64,000 nt of DNA from Chamaelirium japonicum (taxonomy: Eukaryota > Streptophyta > Magnoliopsida > Liliales > Melanthiaceae): positions 20,210,572-20,274,571 of the forward strand of contig OX393549.1 of assembly GCA_947650365.1 (NCBI GenBank), given 5' to 3'. The notes under the pieces are model-generated. The model had not been told where the DNA came from, did not search any database, and saw only the letters and a program-made list of their open reading frames with translations. How positions within the stretch are numbered: the stretch's first letter is position 1; each line of letters opens with the position of its first letter. A program made the translations under genes and the position numbers. Shown here one piece after another: positions 53,219 to 64,000 of this stretch.

Positions 53219-53906
53219 TGTCATGTCCCAAAAATCCATTGGTTAGATCTAGTCGTAAGCTCTTGGGACGTGAAAGAGAAACAACTCGATACCATACATT
53301 TCTATTCACAAGATAAGAAAAAAGAGCCTTTATTTCAATAAAATATGTGATTACAAAATCAATTTGTCATAATAAAGTGCAAAATGCAATGAGATAATAA
53401 GCCTCAAAGGTTCTATTTCCTCAAGTCTAGGGTTCACTATCTTTAGGATGGAAGAACTTGCATAGGCGATCTATCGCTTCTATAAGGTCAGCTCTTGTAA
53501 TGTCTCAAAATTTTAAAAGAATTAAAATTAATACTTGTGCAAATAAGAACTCAACCATACCATTTTCAAATAAAAAATGTATAGAACTTTTCTGTTTTGA
53601 CCATATATAAAGTATTTTAAAAATCAAAAACAAAAATGGACCTATAAAAAGATTTAAACCCTAAACCCCCCAAAGTTCTCTTATTATTTCCCCACTAAAC
53701 ACTAAATCATTTTAATTCTTTTATTAAAAGTTGGGAAATAAAATATTTAAAGCAGAAAGATCAAGACAGTTAAAGAGTTGGACCTTTGGAGTCATGACCT
53801 AACCATGACCCTTGGGTTCTTTCATGATCCAACTGTAATAAGATAATAAATTGTTGTTTTGCAATTATGACCCCTAACTTTTGGAATTCTAAAAATAAGC
53901 TATATG

Positions 53907-53939
<33 letters not shown>

Positions 53940-55165
53940 ATACACTTTTCATCACACAAAACCCCAAGCTTCTTGAAATCCATGCCCAAACCCATAGATA
54001 TTATAAAACCCTAAAACTAGGCCTTTAGGAAAAAAGATCATTTTACCCTTATTAATTAATTAGACAATAATTAATTAATCATACGAACTCCGAATCCGAT
54101 TTCGTTTGCAATCACGGATGCAGGATAGAAAAACCTATCGTATATAAAAAGATGAATCCATTACAAAATAACCAAAATACCCTTATAGGATAAAATAGCC
54201 CAAATGGATCAATTCTTCAATCATAGCTTGGGCCTCTAATATTGGAATTCAATTCCATCAGTTACCCTAGGATCCCTACAGAATAGACTACAAAATTAAA
54301 TGAGTAAAAATAACAACTAATAATTAAAAATATATGAATTTCAGGTCGAAATCACGTTAAAGAATAGTCAACCGATGAAGGATACTATAGCCCGTCAGGT
54401 AGGGGATCTAAACCCGGTAAATTCTTATTAAGATTATGACATTGAAATGATAGATAAATGTATATGAACTAAGATAAAATAGGAGAGATGCTAATCGTTA
54501 TGGGTGTGGGGCTTGCCCTGGCTGAGGCCTAAAAAAAATCTAGGTGTGGTGCTAGCCTTGTCGGATGACAAAAAGAAACCCAAGTGCGGCGGCTAGCCTT
54601 GTCTTTGTGACTAAAAGAAACCCAGATGTGGGACTATTCTTGTCTTGAGACAAAAAGTGACCATGTGTAAGATTCTTACCCTGACTTGAGCCATAAAGGA
54701 AATCGGATGATCAGTAACTCTTTTATAAATACTCATGAACATATTTGCTATTGATTTCAGTACATTAAACTTATCTTGAACAAGCTAGGTTTATCGGTGA
54801 GTCGGTGGATTAGACTTACCCCCCTACAGATTTCATGCCTCCTGCAGATACTAACCCTATAAGATTTGGCGAAGAGAAAGCTGAGAAGAATATAGAGAAG
54901 GAGCTAGAGGGAATCAAAAATCCATTGTATACTCCTTTCTATGAGGAAACAGGAGCGGATTTGAATAATCGGGGAATCTAGATAACGTTTTATTCTAAAA
55001 TAAGCCATTTATCAAAATCTACATATTGCACTACATGGTTTTAAATAAATAAAGCGGCTCCAATCATTTCCTTATTCGATGAAAATTATTGTATCAAGTT
55101 TTTCTCTTAACACCTCAGTATTATACGGGTTGCCCAAATCCGTAAAATACTACTGGGGCGTTACA
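53219..55165. repeat. possible solo LTR (TGTCATGTCCC...GGGGCGTTACA)
   Basis: The ends have the TG...CA form and are complementary over the TGTCA/TTACA and GTCCC/GGGGC parts, resembling a common long plant LTR type. The flanking 5-mers GAGTT and GCTCT do not match. A 30-base poly-C run lies inside at 53908-53937. No coding domains were found. Confidence 0.35.
53908..53937. repeat. poly-C run (30 bases)
   Basis: Uninterrupted homopolymer; its exact length is doubtful in any assembly. Confidence 0.9.
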
Positions 55166-55360
55166 GCTCTGCACCGATTTGAGAATGTCAGAGACATCCT
55201 TGCTTCCATCACGCCGGAGATTTTTCGATGACTTCCATCTTCGTGAACCGTTTATGGAAGAATTAATGTAGATCTTCTTCACGTATCTACGGCAAAGGCG
55301 GCTTCTCTTCTTTAGGGAGTGTTACCAAAGGGGATTTATCCACCCCTGCCCTACTTCTTG

Positions 55361-56325
55361 AATCTTCTCATGAAGAGGAGGAATTGGATGATCCGACTCT
55401 ACTATACGTGGTGAAGTAGCATGATTCATCGGATCCCCTTGGTTTGCCTTCTTCTCCGCTTGGCTGGCAGCAATCTGCACAACCATCGCGTTCAATTGCT
55501 CTTCAAGGAGGTAGTTTTCTCGTCGCTTGACTACTGAAGCGATGTGATCACCTCCAGAATGCTCGTCAATGTGAATCTCAGTAGATCATTGGCCACACCT
55601 TTGCCAGACGTGGCCTTAATAGTCACCGATGGTCCGTTGGCGTTCTTAGGACTGGCTCCATTTCCGTCAAGTTTTTGAGGATGAATTCCAAGAAAAAGGT
55701 AAAGTAGGACAGAGATTAAGAACTCCTGAAGATTCTCGTAAACATGATGAAATCAAGAAATCGAGCATGATCATTAAAACAGTCTAAGACCACTCCTCTA
55801 AAACTAGATCAAATATAAACCTAGAAGCTCCTTAGAAGACCATCAAGAAATTTTTGGACAATTGGTAGAAACTTCAAACTTTTTATGTCCTTCTTCCTGA
55901 ATCTTCTCGCGAAGAGGAGGAATCAGTTGATCCGACTCCACTATACATGACAAAGCAGTAGGATTCACCTGATCCACTTGGTTTGTCTTCTTCTCTGCTT
56001 GCTAGGCGATGATCTGCACAGCATCATGTTCAATTGCTCTTCAAAGAGGCGGTTTCTCTCGTCACTTGACTGATGAAGCATTGTGATCATCTCCAGAATG
56101 CATGTCATGGCGAATCTCGATAGATCACTGGCCGTGCCTTTGCCAGACGTGGCCCTAGTATTCACTACTAGTTCGTTGGCATTCTTCAAGACTAGCTCCA
56201 TTCCCGTCAAGTTTTTGAGGATGAATTCCAAGAAGAAGGTAGACTAGGACAATGATCAAGAACTCTTGAAGGCTCTTGTAAACATGATGAAATTAAGAAA
56301 TCGAGTATGATCTTGAAAACATTAT
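55361..56325. repeat. 539-bp tandem duplication, two diverged copies
   Basis: AATCTTCTC-GAAGAGGAGGAAT at 55361 recurs at 55900, and the copies stay alignable through TCAAGTTTTTGAGGATGAATTCC and ATGATGAAAT-AAGAAATCGAG. On the minus strand copy 2 has an 88-codon frame (56231-55965) beginning MEFILKNLTGMELVLKN that looks like part of a retroelement leader or gag. It has no recognised domain. Confidence 0.75.
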
Positions 56326-57340
56326 AAGATTGCTATGCTAAAACCAGATCAAAGGGTAACTCTGATCGAAATGACTAGGAAAAGAACTCATACGACGATC
56401 AAAGGAAAGATATGGAGAAAGACTCCGATTGAAATCAGAATACAAGATCCTTGCTACAAATTAGGCATAAATTCCCTGTTATCAACTTGAATTCGTCAAA
56501 GTTCAAGAAGGAAAGTTGCAATTAGAGTAGGACTCTCCATGATTCCCATATACGATAATAGTTTTGTGGATATCGAAGATCAACACAAGTTTCCTGGTCG
56601 TTGATCTGCACAAAACACACAAGAGAATACTGAAAGATTGATCTTTTGGATCCCTCCTTCGACATCCTCTCAAGAATTGAAAAATGTAGAAAAAATGTTC
56701 GAGGATTTGAGAGCTTTCCTAGACTAGAGAAAGAGATCTCCCTTTATACGTATTCGTGGTCAACCATAACCACCTCCAGCTATTACAACTGAGATGGCAA
56801 GCAGAAGTGATCATTACTTTGTCATCGTGCCCACTTACACAACCGTTTTATTTGATGTGACACCAAGGGTCCATGTTTAGGTTAACTTGTACACAGCCAG
56901 GGTAACCGAATCATTCCACGATGATGTCACTAACTCTCAAGCCACTTGGTCGCACATGTCTCTTGCTTTCTATAGTGCATAGGAGACCTGCTAGCCAGAT
57001 GCCTTAGCAATCTTGATCTTGCATTACACCTTCGCTCAAGGTTCAGGATGATGCCACATGTCTTACGATTTGAAAGCATCCACATTCGACAACTTGAAGC
57101 CAAAGAAGATCAAATTACAAGGCAGTCATTCGGCATCTCACCTCGAGCAGCAAATGATTTGCCATCTTGACCATTTCCTACCCGGAGGCTTCTGTATAGT
57201 TTTTCTCTAGGGTCTCCTTCATGGAGTATGGAGTTGAAGTTCAGGAGGTATTTTGACGCGTTTTATAGTCCGGGGTTAAAATGAATCTCGAATATTCTTT
57301 ATGAGGGTATTTTGTGAATTTTTTTTTTTTAGGGCCTTGG
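56326..57340. other. upstream flank of GGR, no gene seen
   Basis: AT-rich non-coding DNA, probably old LTR material, leading to the GGR 5' region. No clear TATA box could be assigned for GGR. Confidence 0.4.
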
Positions 57341-57465
57341 GATGAATCCTAGGTGGACGACAGGCCATCCGTACGTAAGTGGGTATCCATCCATTACCGC
57401 CCCACTACCTGAGCTTTGTCTGAGCGCAGAGGCCATCCATCCATCCATTCATCCCCTCCATCGCC

Positions 57466-58533
57466 ATGGCCTTCTCAGCTTCTCTGTTTCTCTTCACCCC
57501 CCAACTCTCCATTCCCAAAATGCCCTCGCCATCACCGCTCCTTATCCCCAAACCCCACCACCCCCTCTCCCTCCATCTCCGCTGCTGCTCCTCCTCCGTG
57601 AACCCAACCTCACCACCGCCCGCCTTCGACCTCCGCGGATACTGGACGGCGCTGATTTCCCAGATCGAGGCCGAGCTCGACGCGGCCGTCCCCGTCCGCT
57701 ACCCGGAGCGGATCTACGAGGCGATGCGCTACTCCGTCCTCTGCGGCGGGGCCAAGCGCTCCCCGCCCATCATGTGCGTCTCCGCCTGCGAGCTCATCGG
57801 CGGCGACCGATCCGCCGCCTTCCCCACCGCCTGCGCCCTCGAGATGGTCCACGCCGCCTCCCTCGTCCACGACGATCTCCCCTGCATGGACGCCGCCCCG
57901 CTCCGCCGCGGCCGGCCCTCCACCCACGCCACGTTCGGCGTGGACATGGCCATCCTCGCCGGCGACGCCCTCTTCCCGCTCTGCTTCAGCCACATCGTCG
58001 CCCGCACCCCGCCCGCCCTAGTCCCCCACGCCGCCCTCCTCCGCGTCATGGCCGAGATCGCCCGCGCCGTCGGGTCCACCGGCATGGCCGCCGGCCAGTT
58101 CCTCGACCTCGACGGGGCGTCCGGCTCCGGCGAGGAGGCTGTCCTGGTTCTGGAGAAGAAGTTCGGGGAGATGGCGGAGTGCTCGGCGGTCTGCGGGGGG
58201 CTGCTGGGCGGGGCCGGGGAGGAGGATGCGGGGCGGCTGCGGAGGTACGGGCGTGCGGTGGGGGTGCTGTACCAGCTGGTGGACGACATCCTGATGGAGG
58301 AGGAGAAGGGAATCGGGTCCAACGGTCGGACGGGGAAGATGAGGAGCAACGCCAGCGTGGTGAGAGCTCTCGGGATGGATAGGGCGTTGGAGGTGGCGGA
58401 GGAGGTCCGGGGGAGGGCGAGGAGGGAGCTCGAAGGGCTCGGGGACAAGTACGGGGACAGGGTGCAGCCGCTCTACAGCTTCGTTGATTACGCCGTGGAG
58501 AGGGGTTTTGTCGTTGAAGGCGGAGAAAGAGTT

Positions 58534-58568
<35 letters not shown>

Positions 58569-58599
58569 TGGTGGTGGTGGTGGTAATGTAGTGGGATGA
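57466..58599 (+). CDS. GGR: GGPP synthase small subunit (GGR / SSU-II type), plastid
   Basis: A non-catalytic partner that binds a plastid GGPP synthase and tunes its output toward GPP or GGPP for monoterpenes, chlorophyll, quinones and carotenoids. The 377-aa frame is intronless. A Ser/Pro-rich transit peptide covers about residues 1-50. The prenyltransferase fold follows, with two CxxxC motifs, CVSAC (104-108) and CSAVC (239-243), the hallmark of small subunits. The first aspartate motif DDLPCMD (136-142) is kept, but AAP follows instead of the DDP I recall in Arabidopsis GGR. The second motif is degenerate, DDILM at 273 in place of DDxxD, which argues against stand-alone catalysis. The runs FPTACALEMVHAASLVHDDL and GSTGMAAGQ place it in the GGR clade. 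The start ATG at 57466 gives a sensible transit peptide. The C-terminus carries an extra Ala/Gly run from GCC and GGT repeats. Very high third-position GC sets it apart from its surroundings. Confidence 0.93.
58534..58582 (+). repeat. (GCC)n-(GGT)n trinucleotide repeat in the GGR coding sequence
   Basis: Eleven or so GCC codons followed by GGT codons encode a poly-Ala then poly-Gly tail just before NVVG and the stop. It is likely length-variable. Confidence 0.9.
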
Positions 58600-58957
58600 A
58601 ACAGTGGCTCTTTTAATGTCTCTCATCTGGTTGTGCAATCGATGTTTCTGGAATTCGTGTAAACCATCTTTGGCTTGGCTCAGGGAATTGGGGCCTAAAT
58701 AGAATGCCATAAATCTCTGTTGCGCACCATTTTGACTCTGGCTTTTGGCTTTGGCTTTGGCTTTCGACTCTGATCCAATTGGGGCGAGGGGCACTCCCAG
58801 ATGGACGATGGTGAAGACGGAGGTCGATGAACTATTTCGGATTCTGAATTCATGTAACCTTAAGAGTCTTGATGCTCGAATTCGATTGGATTAAGAGCCA
58901 ACAGCTGATGTGATCTTGCAACAGCGCTTGAGAAAACCCAAGTAACTCAAAAGTGCT

Positions 58958-59438
58958 TGGGTTCTTTCCATCCAATGGAGAGGTTGGCAAGTGGGGCTTG
59001 GGTTCTATCTACTCGATAGAGCTTGGTTTGTGCTGCTGCAGTTTTTAGATGTGCGGTGACGATGCCTCTACATGCTGGGATTCTGGCTATCCATGGTGCT
59101 CTTGAGGAAATCGATAAGGGATCGGGTATCAGGGTATTGCTTCTGATTGATGCGAAGGAGGCACGTGATGCTCTTGTTTGCGGGAAAGGATGTTCGGGTG
59201 AGTTATGCCCGAGCATTCTGGCCTGTTTGCGGTTTTGGGATTTGTTGCTGGGGGTTACAGTGCAGTCGATTCCAAGAGTGGCCAATAGTGCAGTCCACTG
59301 ACTGGCTTATGGTGCCCAGAGTTTCAGGGTTGAGGGTTACTGGGTAACTGATATCCCTACTCCTCTGTCGGCTCTAGTGTATGAGGACCTTCGGATCATG
59401 ATGTAATGATCCACCCTTCTGAATGTACCCAAAAAAAA
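58958..59438 (+). mobile_element. 5'-truncated LINE with RNase H-like fragment and poly(A)
   Basis: Flanked by a perfect 14-bp duplication AACTCAAAAGTGCT (58944-58957 and 59439-59452) and ending in a short poly(A). The reading frame contains VQSIPRVANSAVHWLAYGAQ, typical of the RNase H-like end of plant L1-clade LINEs. Only about 480 bp of the 3' end was inserted. It starts about 350 bp after the GGR stop, so it may lie in the transcribed 3' flank. Confidence 0.85.
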
Positions 59439-59452
59439 AACTCAAAAGTGCT

Positions 59453-60004
59453 ACTAGTAGATTACAAGTAACTATTGTTGGTTACTTGTAATCAGCCCCG
59501 CCACCCCGGACAATGTGAGTGTCACATGGTCTGGAGGTTGCGCCTTGCAAAGCGCGGTAGACGGACCCGCTATGCGGCCTTCCAGTCAGACTGGGGCTTC
59601 GATTTGGTCCATTGGGAACCATTCCACGACGCACATAGATAAGTAACCACCCAATCACTATCGCGTGTGGGCCAGGTAGCAAGTGGGCCCCACAAGTAGG
59701 TTGGACCCACAAGCCTGTGGCTTCGTGGTGTGATTCATATGGCGATGCGTTATGATCCGTGGACTCCGGTGTGGGTGGGTAGAGAAGCTCAGTTGACGGC
59801 ACCGTCTGGTTTGGATCGGAGCTTTAACCCATCCTCCTAGTGTATGAATCCCATAACAAAAATGCTATTTAGGCATTAAGAAATGATATTTAACCAACCC
59901 AATAGGCAACTTGCATAGGTGCTCAATGGCCAACAGCCACACCTATGCAAGCTGGCTATGTGGTTTGTTAAATAGCATCACTCCTCTCAGCCAACCTGGT
60001 TTAC

Positions 60005-60007
<3 letters not shown>
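59453..60007. other. intergenic DNA, no gene recognised
   Basis: A minus-strand frame at 59482-59802 matches no family I know. GTTACTTGTAATC-type inverted phrases near 59460-59495 suggest repeat ends. Confidence 0.4.

Positions 60008-60053
<46 letters not shown>
60008..60053. repeat. (GA)n microsatellite
   Basis: About 23 GA units, directly abutting the Tourist-like element. Confidence 0.95.
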
Positions 60054-60055
<2 letters not shown>

Positions 60056-60298
60056 CCTCTTTGGATATGCTCCGGTTCCAGAATTTAGGGATATTGAAAG
60101 TTCAGAATCTCAAAAAATGACGAAATGTTTGTTTGGATACAACTGGATCCTAAAAAAATGTTTATGCAGATAACTCAAAATGTACTTCTGAGAGCCATTT
60201 ATCTGGAGTCCAAAATCGAGTCTCCAGAGCCTTTTTTTGGAATTTTGGAATTCCGGACTCCTAGAATCCTAGAATTAGAATCCTATCCAAACAGAGCC
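60054..60298. mobile_element. Tourist-like MITE, degenerate
   Basis: The left end GGCCTCTTTGGATATG and the right end ATCCAAACAGAGCC are imperfect inverted repeats of the common GGCTCTGTTTGGATA type. The right flank TAA is present; the left flank is obscured by the GA tract. Confidence 0.65.
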
Positions 60299-60323
60299 TA
60301 ATTCCCTCCTACTTTTCGGACAA

Positions 60324-60386
<63 letters not shown>
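60324..60386. repeat. (GC)n-(GA)n compound microsatellite
   Basis: Seven GC units, then about 24 GA units. Confidence 0.95.
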
Positions 60387-60389
<3 letters not shown>

Positions 60390-60639
60390 CACGTTGATGA
60401 CATCTTTCATTTATTATCCCTCATTTTAACAAAGATATCCTCATTATTTATTATTATTATTATTTGTATAAAACCCTCTTCTTTCTCTCCTCTATCTTCC
60501 CCCTCCATCTCATCTCTCTCACAACCCCAGCCCTTCTTTACATTTTGGATGGCTGGATTTATCTTGACATGGTGATACATTTCTAATAACTTGGAACATG
60601 CCTTAACACACATTATAGACTAGTAATGCTCGTGCCCAA

Positions 60640-60850
60640 GGGCACGCAAAGTATTTCGAGAGCGACAAAAAACATTTCAAGGGCGGGGACAATATTTTGA
60701 AGGTAGCAACAAAAAAATTTAAGAGCGGCAAAAATATTTCGAGATAGGTAACACTATTCGAGGGCGATAACAATATTTCATAAGCCGTTATAATTTTTTG
60801 AAGGAGGTGATAATATTTCGTGAGTGATGATAATACTTGTGTCTGTCGGC
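60640..60850. repeat. degenerate minisatellite of about 33-bp units
   Basis: Repeated phrases of the form ACAATATTTCGAGGGCG occur about six times with many changes. Related CATTCGG and TTCGGCGG phrases continue to 61080. No gene was seen. Confidence 0.6.
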
Positions 60851-61088
60851 ACTCGAACGGGGCAATAAAATTTGTTCGGCGGCGCCCACAATCGACGGAG
60901 GACACCACATTCGGGTGGGGAGTCTACACTTGGCGAAAATAACCTAATTCGTCGGCGATGCTCACATTCGGAGGTAGTGTGCACATTCGAAACTGCAACA
61001 ACCATCTTCGGCAGCAAAACACTACCCATTCGATTTGGACGATAAAAAATCGACAATGTGTCAATATTCAGTCTCACATTTGGCGGCA

Positions 61089-61092
<4 letters not shown>

Positions 61093-61170
<78 letters not shown>
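61093..61170. repeat. (CT)n microsatellite
   Basis: About 39 uninterrupted CT units. Confidence 0.95.
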
Positions 61171-61174
<4 letters not shown>

Positions 61175-61669
61175 CTATATACAACTATGATACATAGAAA
61201 GGCATTGATAAAGTTCATAAAGTTATAAATACGTAGTGGTCATGAACTTTTAGCAGCATAAGTTGACAAAACTATAGCTATCCAAATAAGAACAAATCTT
61301 TTTTTTCATTTATCGAAAATGAATCAAAGCAAACATAAACGGATGTGAGTAATGTTATAGACATCAAGTCCTCTGATTTAGTAAAATGAAAGAGCATCTG
61401 TTGCTCAAGGTTGTACTTAAATCAATAGAGAAGTAGATAATGATAGGTTTTCTTATGAGTACGAGTTAATATTGAAAGGCTTTGGATAAGTTGACTGATT
61501 ATGAAAGTCTTTTTTATGTACTCATACAAATAAGAATTAGGTGCATGTCTACATCGTAGCGGTTGACTGTGATGTAGACCTTGTTGGTGTCCGCTGGGAA
61601 TAATGAATACAACCAGAATTGTCAACAGCAATTGGAATTGCAATGACGTCAAGAATACAAATCCTACGC

Positions 61670-61672
<3 letters not shown>

Positions 61673-61739
<67 letters not shown>
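61673..61739. repeat. (GA)n microsatellite
   Basis: About 33 uninterrupted GA units. Confidence 0.95.
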
Positions 61740-61741
<2 letters not shown>

Positions 61742-62119
61742 AAACGGATTGAAGGACAGATCTAATGTTATGATACCGTTGTCCCTATTATGTTTTCACC
61801 CAAAAAAAAATCAAGATCATTTTTCACCCAAAATTTTTATTTGTTAGGATAGTCGAGATAAGTCGGAGTGGATGATCGATATGAGTGAGGCGCAGATTGC
61901 GATCAGGATAGAGAATGAGAAAGCGAGACAAGTCGAGACGGGGGAGGGTCGCTGGTGGCCATCAGGATCGTCGTTCTAGAGAGATAATTAGAAAAGGATA
62001 AGTGAGTGAGTGAGAGAGAGAGAGAGGTGCTAACCCAATTCAAAGCACGAACCCGATCGATGTGCTCTGCCAAGACCCCCGGCTGTGCCGTCGCGCTGCT
62101 TTGCCGGCACCGGACCCGA

Positions 62120-62320
62120 TCCGAAGAAGGAGAAAATGAGGAAGGGGGGATATGGATCTAGCCCCTCTCCGACTGCAATACATCCCTTGCTGGAGCAATT
62201 GAGATCGAGGGAGGGGGGATATGGATCCTACCCCTCCCCGGCTGCGGATCTATCAGAGGAGATCGGGCGAGGGGGGATCTGGATCAAGCCCCTCCACGGC
62301 TGCTGGTGCGACCCTCGCTG
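62120..62320. repeat. GC-rich imperfect tandem repeat
   Basis: The phrase GGGGGGATATGGATC followed by CCCCTCC and CGGCTGC recurs three times about 60-75 bases apart. The open frame across it looks incidental to the repeat. Confidence 0.6.
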
Positions 62321-62530
62321 GAGCCGATGATGGATGAGGAGGGTGGAGGGGAGCTGATCAGTCCCTTCCCCTTTGTTGTCGATCCAACTGAGAAGAAGAG
62401 GGGAAGGGGAGCTGACCAGCCCCCTCCTCTTTACTGTCGGGAGCTCTCCTCCTCCTTTTTCGCTTGGTCGCTACTCCTCTTCATCGTGCCAGGCCGGCCA
62501 CCGCTTTGCTGCTCCTCACATTTGCCAAAA

Positions 62531-62533
<3 letters not shown>

Positions 62534-62612
<79 letters not shown>
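62534..62612. repeat. (GA)n microsatellite
   Basis: About 39 uninterrupted GA units, followed by a poly-G run near 62685-62702. Confidence 0.95.
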
Positions 62613-62615
<3 letters not shown>

Positions 62616-62819
62616 GGCGGGGTTGAGAGGGGGATTTTTTCATGGACCGAGAGTGGGGGTCAAGAGAGAGCGATGGTGGAAGAGGGGGGGGGGGGGGGGG
62701 GGTGTTTGTGGGGGGTTAGGTATCAGTTTGGTTTTGGAAATGGGAAAATAGGAGGAGAAATACGAGGGAGGGGGCTAGGTGTATCTGATTAAAACTGGAC
62801 GGCCGCTATTTGATGTTGA

Positions 62820-64000
62820 ATGAGATTTACTGTTCGAGGCCAGGCGAGATAGGCGGTTGTGATACTTGGTGTGTGTCAGGTGTCGAGTTCGCGTCATTTC
62901 AGCATATTTGCCATGCGATTCATTGATTGGACATTCTAGTGATCCGACAGGATCGGTTTGAATTCAAATTTTAGAAGGAGTGGGGAATGAGTTTGAATTC
63001 AAATTTGGGAGGAGGGGGAAGGGAGGATATAGCCAAGTCTTTGCCATGTTTATTCTCTCTCCAAAAATAAATCAGGACCACTACTTATCTCATCCAAACT
63101 ATCCCCCATCATTTCCATGTTATAGTAGATTCCTCTAATAGCAAACTTTTAGGAGCTTTAGAAGGAAATCTTTCCCAAATAAATTCAAAACATAAATAAA
63201 TTCCAGATAAATGCCCATTAAAAACTAATTCCCGAAGTAGTCTATTTTTCCAGGTAGAAAGCCACATTGCTACTCTACTAGAAAAAAAAACCCAACTATT
63301 ATGAATAGTGATTTATCATGGAAATAATTTTCACATCTCAGGAAAACCGCCATGTTGAATACCAGTTTATCCTGGAGGCAAATTTTAAGGATAAACCGCC
63401 GTCTCAGGTAGCGATCTTGTCCAAAGCCTACATAAATAGACTACTTCAGGAATTCGTATCGGACGAGTATTTATATGTGAATTATTTATTTTCTTAATAT
63501 TTATCCGGGGAAAAATTCATGCGCAAGCATAGCAAAGGGAATAGAGAATGAAAAGTGACTGGTAAAGGTTGGGATCTTCAAAAAAAAGGTAAAAGATGAA
63601 GAAAAATATATATTGCCAATTTCAGTACAGAAGGCAACAACATTAAGGTAAGAGCTTAGTATTGAAGCACACAAGCAGACCATAGGCATAACCTTGGTCA
63701 TGAACTAAAAACATGAAGTGGTCCGAGTGGATTGATCTAGGGGTTTTTTCACTCACACCCCTGCCTTGTGTTGAAATTTGATTTACACCCCTATTTTTTT
63801 TACAAAGTAGATTTTAAACCCCCCAAATCCGTCACCTGACCGTGAGCACCCCATTGAATTGAATTACATCCCCACTTTTATGTCAAAATTTGAGTTACAC
63901 CCCCACTGCTAACAGGTGGGCAGCCCAAGGACTAGAGTGTAAAGTCAATTTTAAGAAAGTTTGGGGCGTAACTCAAATTTCGACATAAAAATGGGGTGTA
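62820..64000. other. non-coding DNA to the window end
   Basis: No gene was recognised. CTACTAGAAAAAA at 63277 resembles a CACTA-type end but lacks a partner. From about 63740 an inverted-repeat element with TTACACCCC phrases begins and runs out of the window. Confidence 0.4.

Noticed and set aside
57342-58382. 346-codon frame overlapping GGR in another frame on the plus strand
   Set aside because: It is an Arg/Pro-rich shadow of a very GC-rich gene; it lacks any family motif, while the overlapping frame encodes a complete prenyltransferase-like protein.
57729-58794. Long minus-strand frames opposite GGR
   Set aside because: The same GC-richness effect; no start context, no recognisable domain.
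62306-62792. Frames with long Arg-Glu runs
   Set aside because: They are translations of (GA)n microsatellite joined to GC-rich repeat.
63277-63300. CACTA transposon end
   Set aside because: CTACTAGAAAAAA resembles the usual end but no complementary end or 3-bp duplication was found in the window.

Overview
The window is nuclear DNA from a flowering plant. The genes have many introns with GT-AG borders, plastid and Golgi targeting segments are present, and the repeats are typical plant ones (Copia, hAT, Mutator and Tourist types). One intronless gene is extremely GC-rich at third codon positions while its surroundings are AT-rich. That contrast suggests a monocot, but the sequence alone cannot name the species.

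Three host genes can be reconstructed with all splice phases matching. (1) A GAUT3-like galacturonosyltransferase on the + strand (7646-24010, 8 exons, 668 aa). Its last intron is 8.9 kb and holds a young antisense Copia element. (2) An LTO1-type VKOR-thioredoxin fusion protein of the thylakoid on the - strand (44089 down to 26520, 7 exons, 355 aa). Its introns are loaded with small DNA transposons. (3) A single-exon small subunit of geranylgeranyl diphosphate synthase (GGR/SSU-II type) on the + strand (57466-58599, 377 aa). GAUT3 and LTO1 lie tail to tail, 2.5 kb apart. LTO1 and GGR are divergent, with 13.4 kb of nested repeats between them. The three proteins do not form one pathway: GAUT3 acts in Golgi pectin synthesis, LTO1 in thylakoid disulfide formation, and GGR in plastid isoprenoid supply. 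From memory, the three Arabidopsis orthologues all lie on the lower arm of chromosome 4, so the cluster may be ancient synteny.

Layout: 1-7536 is repeats only (a possible long LTR, a foldback element, a palindromic TIR element). 7537-24010 is GAUT3. 24011-26519 is a short intergenic stretch. 26520-44173 is LTO1 with its TATA box. 44191-57340 is a pile of TIR elements, a TRIM-like element, a permuted LTR retroelement, a possible solo LTR and tandem repeats. 57466-58599 is GGR, followed by a truncated LINE. 59453-64000 is microsatellites and low-complexity DNA.

I see no dedicated novel gene system, CRISPR array or operon. The unusual content is structural: insertions with exact target-site duplications, nested elements, and one LTR element in a permuted R-U5...U3 arrangement flanked by 15-bp direct repeats.
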